Source: Streptomyces sp. B3I8 (GTDB taxonomy: Bacteria; Actinomycetota; Actinomycetes; Streptomycetales; Streptomycetaceae). From it: a DNA stretch of 64,000 nucleotides. Where the stretch lies: NCBI RefSeq assembly GCF_030816915.1, contig NZ_JAUSYN010000002.1, forward strand, positions 434,001-498,000, written 5' to 3'. Positions 52,493-61,572 of this stretch are shown piece after piece. The notes below the pieces were generated by a model, which saw nothing but the letters and a program-made list of their open reading frames with translations, made no database searches and was not told the origin of the DNA. Each line of letters opens with the position of its first letter. The first letter of the stretch is position 1. Made by a program: the position numbers and the translations under genes.

Positions 52493-54538
52493 ATGCGTGT
52501 GTATCCGGGCTCGGCCGGCGACGAGATGCCCGCGGCGCCGGGCGCACTGCTCGACCTGCTGCAGGTCGCGGCCGTGGTGCTGGACGCCGAGGGCCAAATC
52601 GTCCTGTGGAGTCCGGAGGCCGAACGACTGCTCGGATACACGGCGGAGGAGGCCCTCGGGCAGCGCGCCGACCACTTCCTGGTGTCGTCCGCGCAGCGGC
52701 ACCGGGGCCGTGAGCTGTTCGCGCAGGTGCGCTCGGGCACCCGCTGGGCGGGGGTGTTCCCGCTGTGCCACAAGGACGGCACCGAGCACCCGGTGGAGTT
52801 CCGCACCATGCGGCTGGACGACAGCCGGGGTGAGGTCCACATGCTCGGCCTGGCCACCGACGCCCGTACCGTACGGGGCGTGGAGCGGGACCTGGCGCTG
52901 TCCCACATCCTCGTCGACCAGACACCGGTCGGCATCGCGGTCTTCGACACCCGGCTGCGGTGGGTGGGGTGCAATCCGGCGCTCGAACGGCTCAACGGTC
53001 TGACCGAGTCGGCGCTGGTGGGCCGCAGGCTCGGCGAGGTCCTGCCGGGGCTGGACACGCGGACCATCGAGGACCGGATGCGGCGCGTGCTGGAGACGGG
53101 CGAGCCGCTCCTCGACCAGCAGACGATCGGGTACACGGAGGCCGGTACCGGGGAGCGGGCGTTCTCGGAGTCGTACCACCGCATCGCGGACGCCCGCGGC
53201 CGGGTGCTGGGTCTTGCCATGGCGATCATCGACGTCACCGAACGGCAGCAGGCGGCGTCGGAGGTGGTCCGGGCGCGGGAGCAGCTGGCAGTGATCGCGG
53301 ACGCGGGGGTGCGGATCGGCAGCACGCTCGATCTGTGGCAGACGGCGCGGGAGCTGGCCGATGTGACGGTGCCGCACCTGGCGGACCTGGCCGCCGTGGA
53401 CGTACTGGAGTCGGTGGTGGCGCACGGCATCGTCGCGCCCGTCATGGCGGACACCCATGTCGAGTTCCGGGCGCTGGCCGTCGCCTCCGGCTACGCCACC
53501 GACGCCATCCGCGCCGCCGACCCGGTCGGGCAGCTCGCCGTCTACAGCCCCTCGCGGCTGATCACCCAGTGCGTGCGCGAGGCGGAGCCCTGCCGGGTGG
53601 AACACGTCGACGCGGCGGTGATGCGGCGCATCGCCCGGGACGCGCACGCCGCCCAGGCCCTGCGCGAGGCCGGGGTACACAGCTATCTGGCGGTGCCGCT
53701 GCGGGCGCGGGGCGAGGTGCTGGGCACGCTCAGTCTGCTGCGGACGCGCAACGAGCGGCCCTTCGACGACGCTGACCAGGTCCTCGCCTGCGAACTCGCG
53801 GCGCGCGCCGCCATGTGCATCGACAACGCGCGGCTGTACGGGCGGGAGCGAACCGCCGCGCTCACGCTCCAGCGCAGCCTGCTGCCGCCCGCGCCCGCCC
53901 GGCACGAGGGGCTCGATGTCGCGGCCCGCTATCTGCCCGCGCTGAGCGAGATCGGCGGCGACTGGTACGACGTACTGCCGCTGGGGCCGGGGCGGACGGC
54001 GCTCGTCGTGGGCGACGTGATGGGCAAGGGCGTCCAGGCGGCGGCGATCATGGGCCAGTTGAGCGCGGCGACCCGGGCCCTGACCCGGCTGGACCTGCCG
54101 CCCGCCGAGCTGCTGGGCCATCTCGACGACATCATGGGCTCGCTCGGCGACACGATCGCCACCTGCCTGTACGCGGTGTGCGACCTGCGCCGGGGCCGGT
54201 GCGTGCTGTCCAGCGCCGGCCATCTGCCGCCGGTGCTGCTGCGCCCCGACGGGGAGGCGGAACTCGTGGACGTGCCGCCCGGGGCGCCGCTCGGGGTCGG
54301 GGGCGTGGACTTCGGCACCGTGGAGGTCGAGCTGGCGCCGGGGGCCCTGCTCGCCCTCTACACCGACGGGCTGGTCGAGAACCGGAACGAGCCCATCGAC
54401 GTCGGCCTGACCAGCCTGACCCGGCTGCTGCGGGGCTGCCGGCTGCCCCTGGAGCGGATCGGGGACATGCTGCTCGGCGCGCTGCGCCCCGAACCCGACG
54501 ACGACGTCGCCCTGGTACTGGTGCGCACCCGCGCGTGA
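52493..54538 (+). CDS. PAS-GAF-SpoIIE phosphatase (RsbU-like)
   Basis: An ATG preceded by GGAGGGAG eight bases upstream gives 681 residues; an in-frame ATG at 52436 has no ribosome site. The protein has two PAS domains (ALLDLLQVAAVVLDAEGQIV and ILVDQTPVGIAVFDTRLRWV), a GAF domain (~275-440) and a phosphatase domain with GGDWYDVLPLGPG, VVGDVMGKGVQAAAIMGQL, LYTDGLVENR and DDDVALVLV. It should dephosphorylate an anti-sigma antagonist in response to a signal. No such partner lies nearby. Confidence 0.9.
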   Translation: MRVYPGSAGDEMPAAPGALLDLLQVAAVVLDAEGQIVLWSPEAERLLGYTAEEALGQRADHFLVSSAQRHRGRELFAQVRSGTRWAGVFPLCHKDGTEHPVEFRTMRLDDSRGEVHMLGLATDARTVRGVERDLALSHILVDQTPVGIAVFDTRLRWVGCNPALERLNGLTESALVGRRLGEVLPGLDTRTIEDRMRRVLETGEPLLDQQTIGYTEAGTGERAFSESYHRIADARGRVLGLAMAIIDVTERQQAASEVVRAREQLAVIADAGVRIGSTLDLWQTARELADVTVPHLADLAAVDVLESVVAHGIVAPVMADTHVEFRALAVASGYATDAIRAADPVGQLAVYSPSRLITQCVREAEPCRVEHVDAAVMRRIARDAHAAQALREAGVHSYLAVPLRARGEVLGTLSLLRTRNERPFDDADQVLACELAARAAMCIDNARLYGRERTAALTLQRSLLPPAPARHEGLDVAARYLPALSEIGGDWYDVLPLGPGRTALVVGDVMGKGVQAAAIMGQLSAATRALTRLDLPPAELLGHLDDIMGSLGDTIATCLYAVCDLRRGRCVLSSAGHLPPVLLRPDGEAELVDVPPGAPLGVGGVDFGTVEVELAPGALLALYTDGLVENRNEPIDVGLTSLTRLLRGCRLPLERIGDMLLGALRPEPDDDVALVLVRTRA

Positions 54539-54566
54539 GGGGCCCGGCACGACTCGGACCCCTCAC
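54535..54566. terminator. Hairpin overlapping the phosphatase stop, between convergent genes
   Basis: GTGAGGGG (54535-54542, includes the stop codon) pairs with CCCCTCAC at 54559-54566. The GH64 gene ends at 54593 on the other strand, so it can act for both genes. Confidence 0.5.
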
Positions 54567-54592
54567 CCGCGACCGATCCCCGAGCGCGGCCC

Positions 54593-55795
54593 TTACAGGC
54601 CGGTCAGGGTCAGCCGGATCCCGGTGGGTGCGGTGTCCTGGATGTACGAGGCGAAGTCGGCGACGTCGTCGAAGGCGAAGCCGTAGGCCTTGCCGTCCTC
54701 GGTGGCCGCGTGGATCGCCTTGGAGTAGTGGTTGGTCAGGTCGCCCCGGTAGAAGTCGGCGGCGTTCGTCGTCGGCTGGGCGGCGGTGCTGACCAGCGTC
54801 GAGCGGTTGAAGGCGGCGCCGAGGACGGCGGCCACCGGGCCGGTGGTGCCGTCGTTGGGGGCGGCCAGGGCGCCGTCGCAGAACAGCACGTCACGCGTGG
54901 ACGGCTTGGCGAAGGAGACCGAGCCCGGCCCGCTGAAGGTGAGCTTGTCGCCGCGCACCCGGCCGGTGAAGGTGCCCGCGTTGGTGGTGACCTTCAGGTC
55001 CTTGCCGGTGTACAGGCTCCACGCCTGGTCGATGTAGGGCGCGAAGTAGTCCTTGGCGAACAGGCCCGCGTCCAGGCCGTGGCCCGGGGCGATGATGCGG
55101 GTGTCGTCGACGACGAGCTTGGAGAACTCCGCGACCTGCTTGACGGCGGCGAACGCGGCGGCCCGCCCGCCGCTGCGCACGGTGCCGGTCGTCTGGTCCT
55201 TGGCGCCGGTGAGCCGGATGCTCATCGGCACGCTGAACATGTCGACCATGGTGGTGTTGCAGAACATGCCGGAGGCGTTGTGGGTGAACTCCGCGCAGTC
55301 GTGCAGCACCTTGAAGTTGGGGTCGGAGGAGACCCAGCCGGCCGGGTACTGCAGGGCCGGGTTGCCGTTGCCGTCGGCGACTGCCTTGAACTTCAGCTTC
55401 TCGCCGAGCGCGACGTAGATGCGGCCGGACATGTACGGCAGGGACAGCTTGGTCTCGCCGCTGCCCGCCAGCGTGATCGCGTAGTCGGTGAAGCCGTCCG
55501 CGCCGTTGTCCGACAGCGCGATCGGCGCGAGCGTGCCGTCGGGGGTGACGCGGACCTGCTTCCCGTCCTGGTTGCCGACGATGTACACGTACACGGAGGC
55601 GTTGGCGTACTCGCCGGTGCTGTTGACGATCGTCAGCGGCAGCGCGCCGCCCGCGGTGGTCTTCGCCTTCCCGTCGGCGGGCCCGGCCAGGGCGTACGGG
55701 GCGACGGCGGCGATCGCCGGAATGCCGACGGCGGCACCGCCGATGCCGAACAGGATCTTGCGGCGGGTCAGGTTGCGCTGGTGACGGGGGCTCAT
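54593..55795 (-). CDS. Secreted GH64 beta-1,3-glucanase, Tat substrate
   Basis: The 400-residue protein begins MSPRHQRNLTRRKILFGIGG, a twin-arginine signal peptide ending near APYALA. The GH64 catalytic residues are visible: Glu in HDCAEFTHNASGM and Asp in NTTMVDMFSVPMSI. GH64 enzymes cut beta-1,3-glucan (laminarin, fungal wall) mostly to laminaripentaose. The start has GAGGAG nine bases upstream. It follows the GH16 gene by 132 bases on the same strand, so the two act on one substrate. Confidence 0.9.
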   Translation of the reverse strand: MSPRHQRNLTRRKILFGIGGAAVGIPAIAAVAPYALAGPADGKAKTTAGGALPLTIVNSTGEYANASVYVYIVGNQDGKQVRVTPDGTLAPIALSDNGADGFTDYAITLAGSGETKLSLPYMSGRIYVALGEKLKFKAVADGNGNPALQYPAGWVSSDPNFKVLHDCAEFTHNASGMFCNTTMVDMFSVPMSIRLTGAKDQTTGTVRSGGRAAAFAAVKQVAEFSKLVVDDTRIIAPGHGLDAGLFAKDYFAPYIDQAWSLYTGKDLKVTTNAGTFTGRVRGDKLTFSGPGSVSFAKPSTRDVLFCDGALAAPNDGTTGPVAAVLGAAFNRSTLVSTAAQPTTNAADFYRGDLTNHYSKAIHAATEDGKAYGFAFDDVADFASYIQDTAPTGIRLTLTGL

Positions 55796-55927
55796 GCAGG
55801 GGACTCCTCGGTGCGGATGGGGGTGGGGGGACGAGTGCGGTTCAGCGGAGGTGCGTGGGGGTGTGAGCGGGGGATGTGGGCGCGGTGCGGCCCGGGGTGC
55901 GGGCGGGTGCCCGCTCTCCCCGTCCGG

Positions 55928-57220
55928 TCAGGCGAGCGTCCACTTCTGGTTGGCGGTTCCGGAGCAGGTCCAGATCTGCAGCCGGGTGCCGTCGGCGGAG
56001 GAGTTGCCGGTGGCGTCCAGGCACTTGTCGGCGCCCACGTTGGTGAGGTCCTTGGCGGAGGTGTACGTCCACTGCTGGGCCTTGGTGCCGTTGCAGGTGT
56101 AGAGCTGCACGGGGGTGCCGTCGGCGGTGCCGGCTCCGCGCACGTCCAGGCACTTGCCCAGGGCGCGGACGGTGCCGTCGCTGCCGAGGGTCCACTTCTG
56201 GGCGTCGACGCCGGTGCAGTTGTGGAGCTGGATGGGCGTCGAGTCCGCGCTGGAGCCGCCGGCCACGTCGACGCACATGTCGCCGATTCCCTTGAGGGCG
56301 CCGGTCTTTCCGCCGGTTCCGCCGCCGCTGTCGCCGCCGGTGCTGCCGCTGTCGGAGGCGCTGACGTGGACATAGTCGATCACCATGGTCTGCGGCAGGG
56401 AGGTGTTCCCGTCCGGGCTGCCGGGCCAGTCACCGCCGACGGCGAGGTTGAGAATCATGAAGAACGGGTGGTCGTAGACCCACTTGTTGCCGTTGACGTC
56501 GGCCGGGGTGCGGGTCTCGTAGACCTTGCCGTCCACCGACCAGGCGATGCTGTTGGGCTTCCAGTCGACCGCGAAGGTGTGGAAGTCGTCGGCGAACGCC
56601 TTGCCGTCGGGGAGGGTGTAGCCGGCGCCGATGCCGCCTGCGCCGGAGTAGCCGGGGCCGTGGATGGTGCCGTGGACCGTGCCCGGCTCCTTGCCGACGT
56701 TCTCCATGACGTCGATCTCACCGCTGTTGGGCCAGCCGGCGCTGCCGAGGTTGTCGCCCAGCATCCAGAAGGCCGGCCACATGCCCTGGCCGCGCGGGAT
56801 CTTGATCCGGGCCTCGAAGTGGCCGTACGCCTGGGTGAACGACTTGGCGGTGTTGAGGCGCGCGGAGGTGTACTGGCAGGTGCCGTACCAGCACTGCAGG
56901 CCGGAGTCGCTGTTCTTGCGGGCGGTGATGACCAGGTGGCCGTCGCCGTCCAGGGACGCGTTGCTCGTGCTGTTCGTGTAGTACTGCAACTCGTGGTTGC
57001 CGTTGCCCGAACCACCGGTCTCCAGCGTCCACTTGGAGCCGTCGGGGGCCTTGCCGGCCGCGCCGTCGAAGTCGTCGGACCAGGAGACCGCGGCAGGAGC
57101 GGCCTGGGCCTTGTTGGCACCGGAGGTCGTCGTCATGACGACGAGCGCGGTCACGAGGGCGGCCGCGGTCAGGACGAGAAGTCCTCCGAGCGACCATCGG
57201 CGTGCGCGATGAGCAGCCAT
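55928..57220 (-). CDS. Secreted GH16 endo-beta-1,3-glucanase with C-terminal ricin-B lectin module
   Basis: The 430-residue protein has a Sec-type signal (ARRWSLGGLLVLTAAALVTALVV), a GH16 domain (~40-280) with catalytic GEIDVMENVG and GMWPAFWMLGDN, a Gly/Ser linker (~290), and a beta-trefoil with QKWTLGSDGTVRA and KCLDVRGAGTADG-type repeats ending QIWTCSGTANQKWTL. The lectin part should bind glucan. A perfect palindrome upstream is a likely LacI-family operator. It is transcribed before the GH64 gene. Confidence 0.93.
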   Translation of the reverse strand: MAAHRARRWSLGGLLVLTAAALVTALVVMTTTSGANKAQAAPAAVSWSDDFDGAAGKAPDGSKWTLETGGSGNGNHELQYYTNSTSNASLDGDGHLVITARKNSDSGLQCWYGTCQYTSARLNTAKSFTQAYGHFEARIKIPRGQGMWPAFWMLGDNLGSAGWPNSGEIDVMENVGKEPGTVHGTIHGPGYSGAGGIGAGYTLPDGKAFADDFHTFAVDWKPNSIAWSVDGKVYETRTPADVNGNKWVYDHPFFMILNLAVGGDWPGSPDGNTSLPQTMVIDYVHVSASDSGSTGGDSGGGTGGKTGALKGIGDMCVDVAGGSSADSTPIQLHNCTGVDAQKWTLGSDGTVRALGKCLDVRGAGTADGTPVQLYTCNGTKAQQWTYTSAKDLTNVGADKCLDATGNSSADGTRLQIWTCSGTANQKWTLA

Positions 57221-57658
57221 GGCTGAACACACCTTGTCTTGTGGGGAGTCGGGGAGAGTCGGGGGAAGTCGGGAGGTGGGGCGGATGTCTTGGGGGTTGG
57301 GGATGCAGGTCGTCGCGGTGCCGGACGGGACGCGGCCGGGAGAGAACGCACCCGGTTGCTGAGAGCGCTCTCAGTCAGGCCGGAAGCCGTCGGCGGATTC
57401 CTGATGCTACGCACGACGGCTGCGTGGGCCAACCTCCCTGCACGGCAAGGAAAACGCTCTGACGTGCGGTTTTGGTGAACGAGGTGAGGAAGCGAGGATC
57501 GCTTAACCGGCTTTTAAGACGCGCTTAAGAAGATCCGTTCGGCTTTGCGTCCGAGGCCGGATTTCGTCCTCGGCACCTCCCGGCGCCCCGCCCGGCGCAG
57601 CGCCGGCAACCCGCTCGAAGCCGCCCGGCGCCCTTGTGCCGCGGACCCACGGCCGCGG
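57221..57658. promoter_or_regulatory. Promoter region of the glucanase genes; otherwise no gene
   Basis: This 438-base gap, between the GH16 start and the TetR gene end, holds no supported ORF. It contains the palindrome at 57359-57374 and, at 57500-57530, TTAA-rich imperfect inverted repeats (GCTTAA, CTTTTAAG, CTTAAG) that stand out in high-GC DNA and may belong to the TetR gene terminator or a promoter. Confidence 0.5.
57359..57374. promoter_or_regulatory. Perfect 16-bp palindrome CTGAGAGCGCTCTCAG, LacI-type operator
   Basis: The site lies ~140 bases upstream of the GH16 ATG. Its TGAGAGCGCTCTCA core is very close to operators of Streptomyces LacI-family sugar repressors (the CebR/BxlR type has TGGGAGCGCTCCCA). 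This suggests sugar-induced expression of both glucanases. Confidence 0.75.
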
Positions 57659-58360
57659 TCAGTGCCGTCGCAGTCGCGCCGCCGCACTGCTCAGCAGCAT
57701 GTCCAGGGCCGTGGGGTACGCGCTGGTCACCATGCGGGTGGCCAGCAGCGGCGCGGCCTCCGCGATACGCGGGTAGGTGTCGGCCGGCGCGTGCGCGTAC
57801 GTCGAGCGCCACTTGCCCTCGTCCGCCCTCAGGGCCGCCTCCGGAAGCGCCAGCGACGCCGCGTCCAGCGCCGCGAAGGCGAGGGTCTGGTCGATGAAGG
57901 CGTGATAGATCCGCACCGTGTCCGGCAGCCCGAACCCCGCCGTGCGCAGCAGGTCGAGGATCACCTCGTCGGCGGCCAGTTCGTTGGCCCGGCCGGTGAC
58001 CCGGGCGGCGGTCAGCAGCGCCGCCTGGGGATGGGCGACGTACGCGGTGTGGATGCGCAGCCCGATGTCGCGCAGGTCCGCCCGCCACTCCCCCGTCGGC
58101 CGGCGGTCGCGCAGTGCGTGGCCGATGAGCGCGTCACCGATCGCGAGGGTCAGCTCGTCCATGCCGCGGAAGTAGCGGTAGAGGGTACTGGGGTCGCAGT
58201 CGAGGGCGATACCGAGGCGGCGGGCGGTGAGTCCGCCGCTGCCGTGCTCGCGCAGCAGGCGCAGCGCGGTCTCGACGATCAGCCGCTCGGAGAGCACCGT
58301 GCCGCTCTTGGTGGGCCTGCGCCTGCGACGCCGCTCCTCGGGAACCACCGGCTTTGCCAT
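57659..58360 (-). CDS. TetR-family transcriptional regulator
   Basis: The 233-residue protein has an N-terminal basic arm (ERRRRRRPTKSG) and an HTH region LIVETALRLLREHGSGGLTARRLGIALDCDPSTLYRYFRGMDEL, and a helical ligand domain with a TetR_C-like end. AAGGAAA lies about ten bases before the ATG. It is divergent from the saccharopine-dehydrogenase-like gene with 157 bases between, so it likely controls that gene. Confidence 0.88.
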   Translation of the reverse strand: MAKPVVPEERRRRRRPTKSGTVLSERLIVETALRLLREHGSGGLTARRLGIALDCDPSTLYRYFRGMDELTLAIGDALIGHALRDRRPTGEWRADLRDIGLRIHTAYVAHPQAALLTAARVTGRANELAADEVILDLLRTAGFGLPDTVRIYHAFIDQTLAFAALDAASLALPEAALRADEGKWRSTYAHAPADTYPRIAEAAPLLATRMVTSAYPTALDMLLSSAAARLRRH

Positions 58361-58445
58361 GCCCGCCCGCTTTCCTTCGCTCGCTGAGGCTTCCGCTCCG
58401 TGCGGCCCCGATGGGTGGAGCCGCCGCCTCCGGCCGACCTTATGC

Positions 58446-58480
58446 CAACGCCATTGACCTTGAGACACAGGGCGGCGTTG
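58446..58480. promoter_or_regulatory. Inverted repeat CAACGCC-N21-GGCGTTG in the TetR/SDH-like promoter region
   Basis: A perfect 7-bp inverted repeat with a 21-base spacer flanks TTGACC/TTGAGA -35-like hexamers, 38-72 bases before the saccharopine-dehydrogenase-like ATG. It could be the TetR operator. Long spacers are less usual for this family, so confidence is modest. Confidence 0.35.
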
Positions 58481-58517
58481 TATCGGCCGGACCGGAGAAG
58501 AGGAAGGGAGTCACGTC

Positions 58518-59735
58518 ATGCGTGTACTGCTCGTGGGGGCCGGCGGGGTGGGCACCGCCCTGACCCGGGTCGCGGCCCGGCGCGCGTTCTTCGAGACGAT
58601 GGTGGTGGCCGATCACGACCCCGCGCGGGCCGAGGCCGCCGTCGCCGCGCTCGACGGGGACGGCCGTTTCCTCGCCGCGCGCGTGGACGCCGGCGACGAG
58701 GCCGCGGTGGCGGCGCTGCTGGCCCGGCACCGGTGCGACATACTGGTCAACGCCACGGATCCGCGGTTCGTGATGCCCCTCTTCCGGGCCGCGCGGGCCG
58801 CCGGGACCGGGTATCTCGACATGGCGATGTCCCTGTCCCGCCCGCACGCGGAGCGCCCGTACGAGGAGTGCGGGGTCAAGCTCGGCGACGAGCAGTTCGC
58901 CGAGGCGGCCGACTGGGCGGGGGCGGGCGTGCTCGCGCTGGTGGGCATGGGGGTGGAGCCGGGGCTCTCGGACGTCTTCGCCCGGTACGCCGCCGACGAA
59001 CTCTTCGACGAGATCGAGGAGATCGGTGTCCGGGACGGCGCGAATCTCACCGTCGACGGCTACGACTTCGCACCCTCGTTCAGCATCTGGACCACCATCG
59101 AGGAGTGCCTCAACCCGCCGGTGGTCTACGAGGCGGACCGCGGCTGGTTCACCACGGCGCCGTTCAGCGAGCCGGAGGTGTTCGAGTTCCCCGAGGGCAT
59201 CGGCCCGGTGGAGTGCGTCAACGTCGAGCACGAGGAGGTGCTGCTCGTGCCGCGCTGGGTGGACGCACGCCGGGTGACCTTCAAGTACGGCCTGGGCGAG
59301 GAGTTCGTCCGGACGCTGAAGACGCTGCACGCGCTGGGCCTGGACCGGACGGATCCGGTGACCGTGCCGGGCGCCTCGGGTCCGGTGTCGGTGTCGCCCC
59401 GGGACGTGGTGGCCGCGTGCCTGCCGGACCCGGCGACGCTGGGCGGGCGCATGCACGGCAAGACCTGTGCGGGAACCTGGGTGCGCGGCGTCAAGGACGG
59501 CGCGGCGCGGGAGGTGTACCTGTACCACGTGGTCGACAACCAGTGGTCGATGGCCGAGTACGGGTGCCAGGCGGTGGTGTGGCAGACGGCCGTACAGCCG
59601 GTCGTCGCCCTGGAACTGCTCGCCACGGGCGCCTGGTCCGGCACGGGCGTACGGGGCCCGGAGGCCTTCCCGGCCCGGCCGTTCCTCGACCTGCTCACGG
59701 AGTACGGCTCGCCCTGGGGGCTGCGGGAGCAATGA
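58518..59735 (+). CDS. Saccharopine dehydrogenase-like (NAD(P)-dependent) protein
   Basis: The 405-residue protein has MRVLLVGAGGVGTALTRVAARR as a GxGGxG Rossmann motif, DILVNATDPRFVMPLFRAARAAGTGYLDMAMSL, and VGMGVEPGLSDVFARYAAD as in saccharopine/carboxynorspermidine dehydrogenases. GGAAGGGAG precedes the ATG. The exact substrate, lysine or polyamine related, is not clear. It is probably regulated by the divergent TetR. Confidence 0.88.
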   Translation: MRVLLVGAGGVGTALTRVAARRAFFETMVVADHDPARAEAAVAALDGDGRFLAARVDAGDEAAVAALLARHRCDILVNATDPRFVMPLFRAARAAGTGYLDMAMSLSRPHAERPYEECGVKLGDEQFAEAADWAGAGVLALVGMGVEPGLSDVFARYAADELFDEIEEIGVRDGANLTVDGYDFAPSFSIWTTIEECLNPPVVYEADRGWFTTAPFSEPEVFEFPEGIGPVECVNVEHEEVLLVPRWVDARRVTFKYGLGEEFVRTLKTLHALGLDRTDPVTVPGASGPVSVSPRDVVAACLPDPATLGGRMHGKTCAGTWVRGVKDGAAREVYLYHVVDNQWSMAEYGCQAVVWQTAVQPVVALELLATGAWSGTGVRGPEAFPARPFLDLLTEYGSPWGLREQ

Positions 59736-59819
59736 GCGCGGCCGTGGCGGCGGTCCGGCCCCACCTCGCGGCGTCGCGGAACGTGGCCGCGAGGTGGCCG
59801 GACCGACAAGCGCCGACGA

Positions 59820-60098
59820 TCAGGCATGTCGGTGCGAGCGCCGGTTGCCGGTGAGGACTCGGTAGAGCACGAGCAGGATCAGCGAGCCGACGATGGCGGC
59901 GATCCACGTCGACAGTTCGAAGAAGCCGTCGACCGAGTCCACGCCGAAGATGACCTTGCCGAGCCAGCCGCCCAGCAAACCGCCGGCGATGCCGATCAGC
60001 ATCGTGACGATGATGCCGCCCGGGTCCTTGCCCGGCAGCAGCAGCTTGGCGATGGCTCCGGCCAGCAGACCGATCAGAATCCACGCGATGATGCCCAC
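59820..60098 (-). CDS. GlsB/YeaQ/YmgE-family small membrane protein
   Basis: GGAGG five bases upstream supports the GTG at 60098, giving 92 residues. Three hydrophobic segments contain the family glycine patterns (IIAWILIGLLAGAIAKLLLPG, IVTMLIGIAGGLLGGWLGKVIFG, WIAAIVGSLILLVLYRVL). These proteins are stress-associated membrane components of unclear function. It is co-oriented with the HEAT-like gene upstream but separated by a strong terminator. Confidence 0.92.
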   Translation of the reverse strand: MGIIAWILIGLLAGAIAKLLLPGKDPGGIIVTMLIGIAGGLLGGWLGKVIFGVDSVDGFFELSTWIAAIVGSLILLVLYRVLTGNRRSHRHA

Positions 60099-60482
60099 GG
60101 TGTCCTCCACTCATCGGATGTGATGTACATGCCGTCGCATGTGCGTTCCTCATCCGTCTGCACCGTGAAGGCCGTCGCAAACCAACCGTCGGAAACGCGC
60201 GGCGATTTCCGCGCCCTCCCGGACCCTTCCGTGACCTTCCGTGCCCTTCGACGTCCTCTCGGCGTCCGCCCAGCGCCCCTCAGCGGCTGTTCGCGCCCCC
60301 GCGTCCGTCCGCGGCGCCCGGTGCGGGGCGTGCGGTGGTACGCGGGGGCGCGCACGACATCGTGCCGGCGCCGGGCTCCCCGCGGCCCCTCCCCATGGGC
60401 CGCGCGCGGGAGCCCGGCGCCGGTGTGCTCCGCAGACCCTCCCCCGTGAGGTCTGGCCGGAGCCGGAGGGCGCCCGCCCGGG
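60099..60482. other. Intergenic region with a large hairpin, no gene
   Basis: These 384 bases lie between the GlsB-like start and the HEAT-like stop. Apart from the hairpin at 60365-60423 I see no supported gene or RNA. The promoter of the GlsB-like gene should be near 60110-60200. Confidence 0.5.
60365..60423. terminator. Strong two-part hairpin after the HEAT-like gene
   Basis: CCGGCGCCGGGCTCCC (60365-60380) pairs perfectly with 60408-60423, and an inner GCGGCCC (60382-60388) pairs with GGGCCGC (60397-60403) around an 8-base loop. It lies 60 bases past the stop of the minus-strand HEAT-like gene. Confidence 0.75.
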
Positions 60483-61022
60483 TCACACCCGGAGTGTGCG
60501 GGCGAGCGCCGAGGCCGCGGTGACCAGTTCCTGGTCGTTCTCGGTGAGCAGCGGAGCAAGGAGGTGTCGATCGGCCCGGACGGCACGGCGTGCCTGCCGT
60601 TCCCAGCCGACCCAGTCCTCGCCCCGGCGGAGCAGCTTCGGGTAGGAGGCGGCCGTCAGCTCCCACTGGCGGGCCTCGGCGATGTTCCGGAGCAGTACGA
60701 CGACGCCGGCCCGGCAGGCGGCGCTCGGGAGCCGGGCGATCTCCCAGAGGAACGGCACCGTGGGCGCGGTGGCCTGTTCCACGACGAAGCCGTACTGGCA
60801 GATCCGCTCGCGCAGTTCGGCCAGGGCAGTACGCGCGACCGCGTCATCGCCCCGGGCCACAAGGTCCAGCAGGGACGGAACGGCCGCCGCGGAACCCCTG
60901 GAGTCCCGCATCCGGCCCCAGGGCACCCGCGCGAGGTTTCTCAGTGGTGCCGTCACATCCGCCGCGGCCGGCGTCGCCGTCCGGTGCTCCGTTCCAGTCT
61001 GCTCGGTTGTAGCGGCACTCAT
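60483..61022 (-). CDS. HEAT-like helical repeat protein of unknown function
   Basis: The 179-residue protein starts MSAATTEQTGTEHRTATPAA and is almost entirely helical, with LRNLARVPWGRMRDSRGSAAAVPSLLDLVARGDDAVARTALAELRERI and TVPFLWEIARLPSAACRAGVVVLLRNIAEA resembling HEAT units, which usually make protein contacts. There is no signal or membrane segment. GGAAGGG lies 11 bases upstream, a long spacing. No partner gene is evident. Confidence 0.65.
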   Translation of the reverse strand: MSAATTEQTGTEHRTATPAAADVTAPLRNLARVPWGRMRDSRGSAAAVPSLLDLVARGDDAVARTALAELRERICQYGFVVEQATAPTVPFLWEIARLPSAACRAGVVVLLRNIAEARQWELTAASYPKLLRRGEDWVGWERQARRAVRADRHLLAPLLTENDQELVTAASALARTLRV

Positions 61023-61336
61023 GATGTCGGGCCCTTCCACGGCGCTCACGTCGGTTGTGCGGCGAAGCCGGCGGTACGCGCAGGTCGTGAGCCTGCGGTG
61101 CCCGCGGTCCCGCTCCGCCACGACACGGCACGTACCTGATGTCATGTCAGATCGCGGCGCCAGGGCGGGGGTTGACGCCGCTGCTATTATCCATGCCGAA
61201 AGCGAGTCCGTGCAATTGCACGGGAAATTTCATGGAAGTTGGCCGGATGCGGACCCCGCCGCCCGGCCGGTGACCGCCACGGGCCGGCGCCCGCGCGCGT
61301 TCCACGGAACGACGGAACATCAGCAAGGAGAGTGCG

Positions 61337-61567
61337 GTGCCCCACGTAGCCAATGGAGTGCAGGCAAGCTCGTTGGAAGCCCGGTGGATCAAGAGCAGGC
61401 ACAGCAACGCGGAGGGCAACTGCGTCGAAGTGGCCGCCCTGACCGACGGCGGCGTCGCGATGCGCAACTCCCGTGATCCGCACGGGCCGGCGCTGGTCTA
61501 CACCTCCGCGGAGATCGCGGCGTTCCTGGCCGGTGCCAAGGAGGGGGAGTTCGACCACCTGGTGTGA
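61337..61567 (+). CDS. DUF397 protein
   Basis: The 76-residue protein has the DUF397 pattern: ARWIKSRHSNAEGNCVEVAALTDGGVAMRNSRDPHGPALVYT ending in a short acidic segment. AAGGAG precedes the GTG. DUF397 proteins are partners of XRE regulators with DUF5753, one of which is encoded 280 bases downstream; in S. coelicolor such pairs (for example BldB-related and AbaA-like sets) act in development and antibiotic control. The ~314-base gap before it holds only its promoter region. Confidence 0.88.
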   Translation: MPHVANGVQASSLEARWIKSRHSNAEGNCVEVAALTDGGVAMRNSRDPHGPALVYTSAEIAAFLAGAKEGEFDHLV

Positions 61568-61572
61568 GGACG

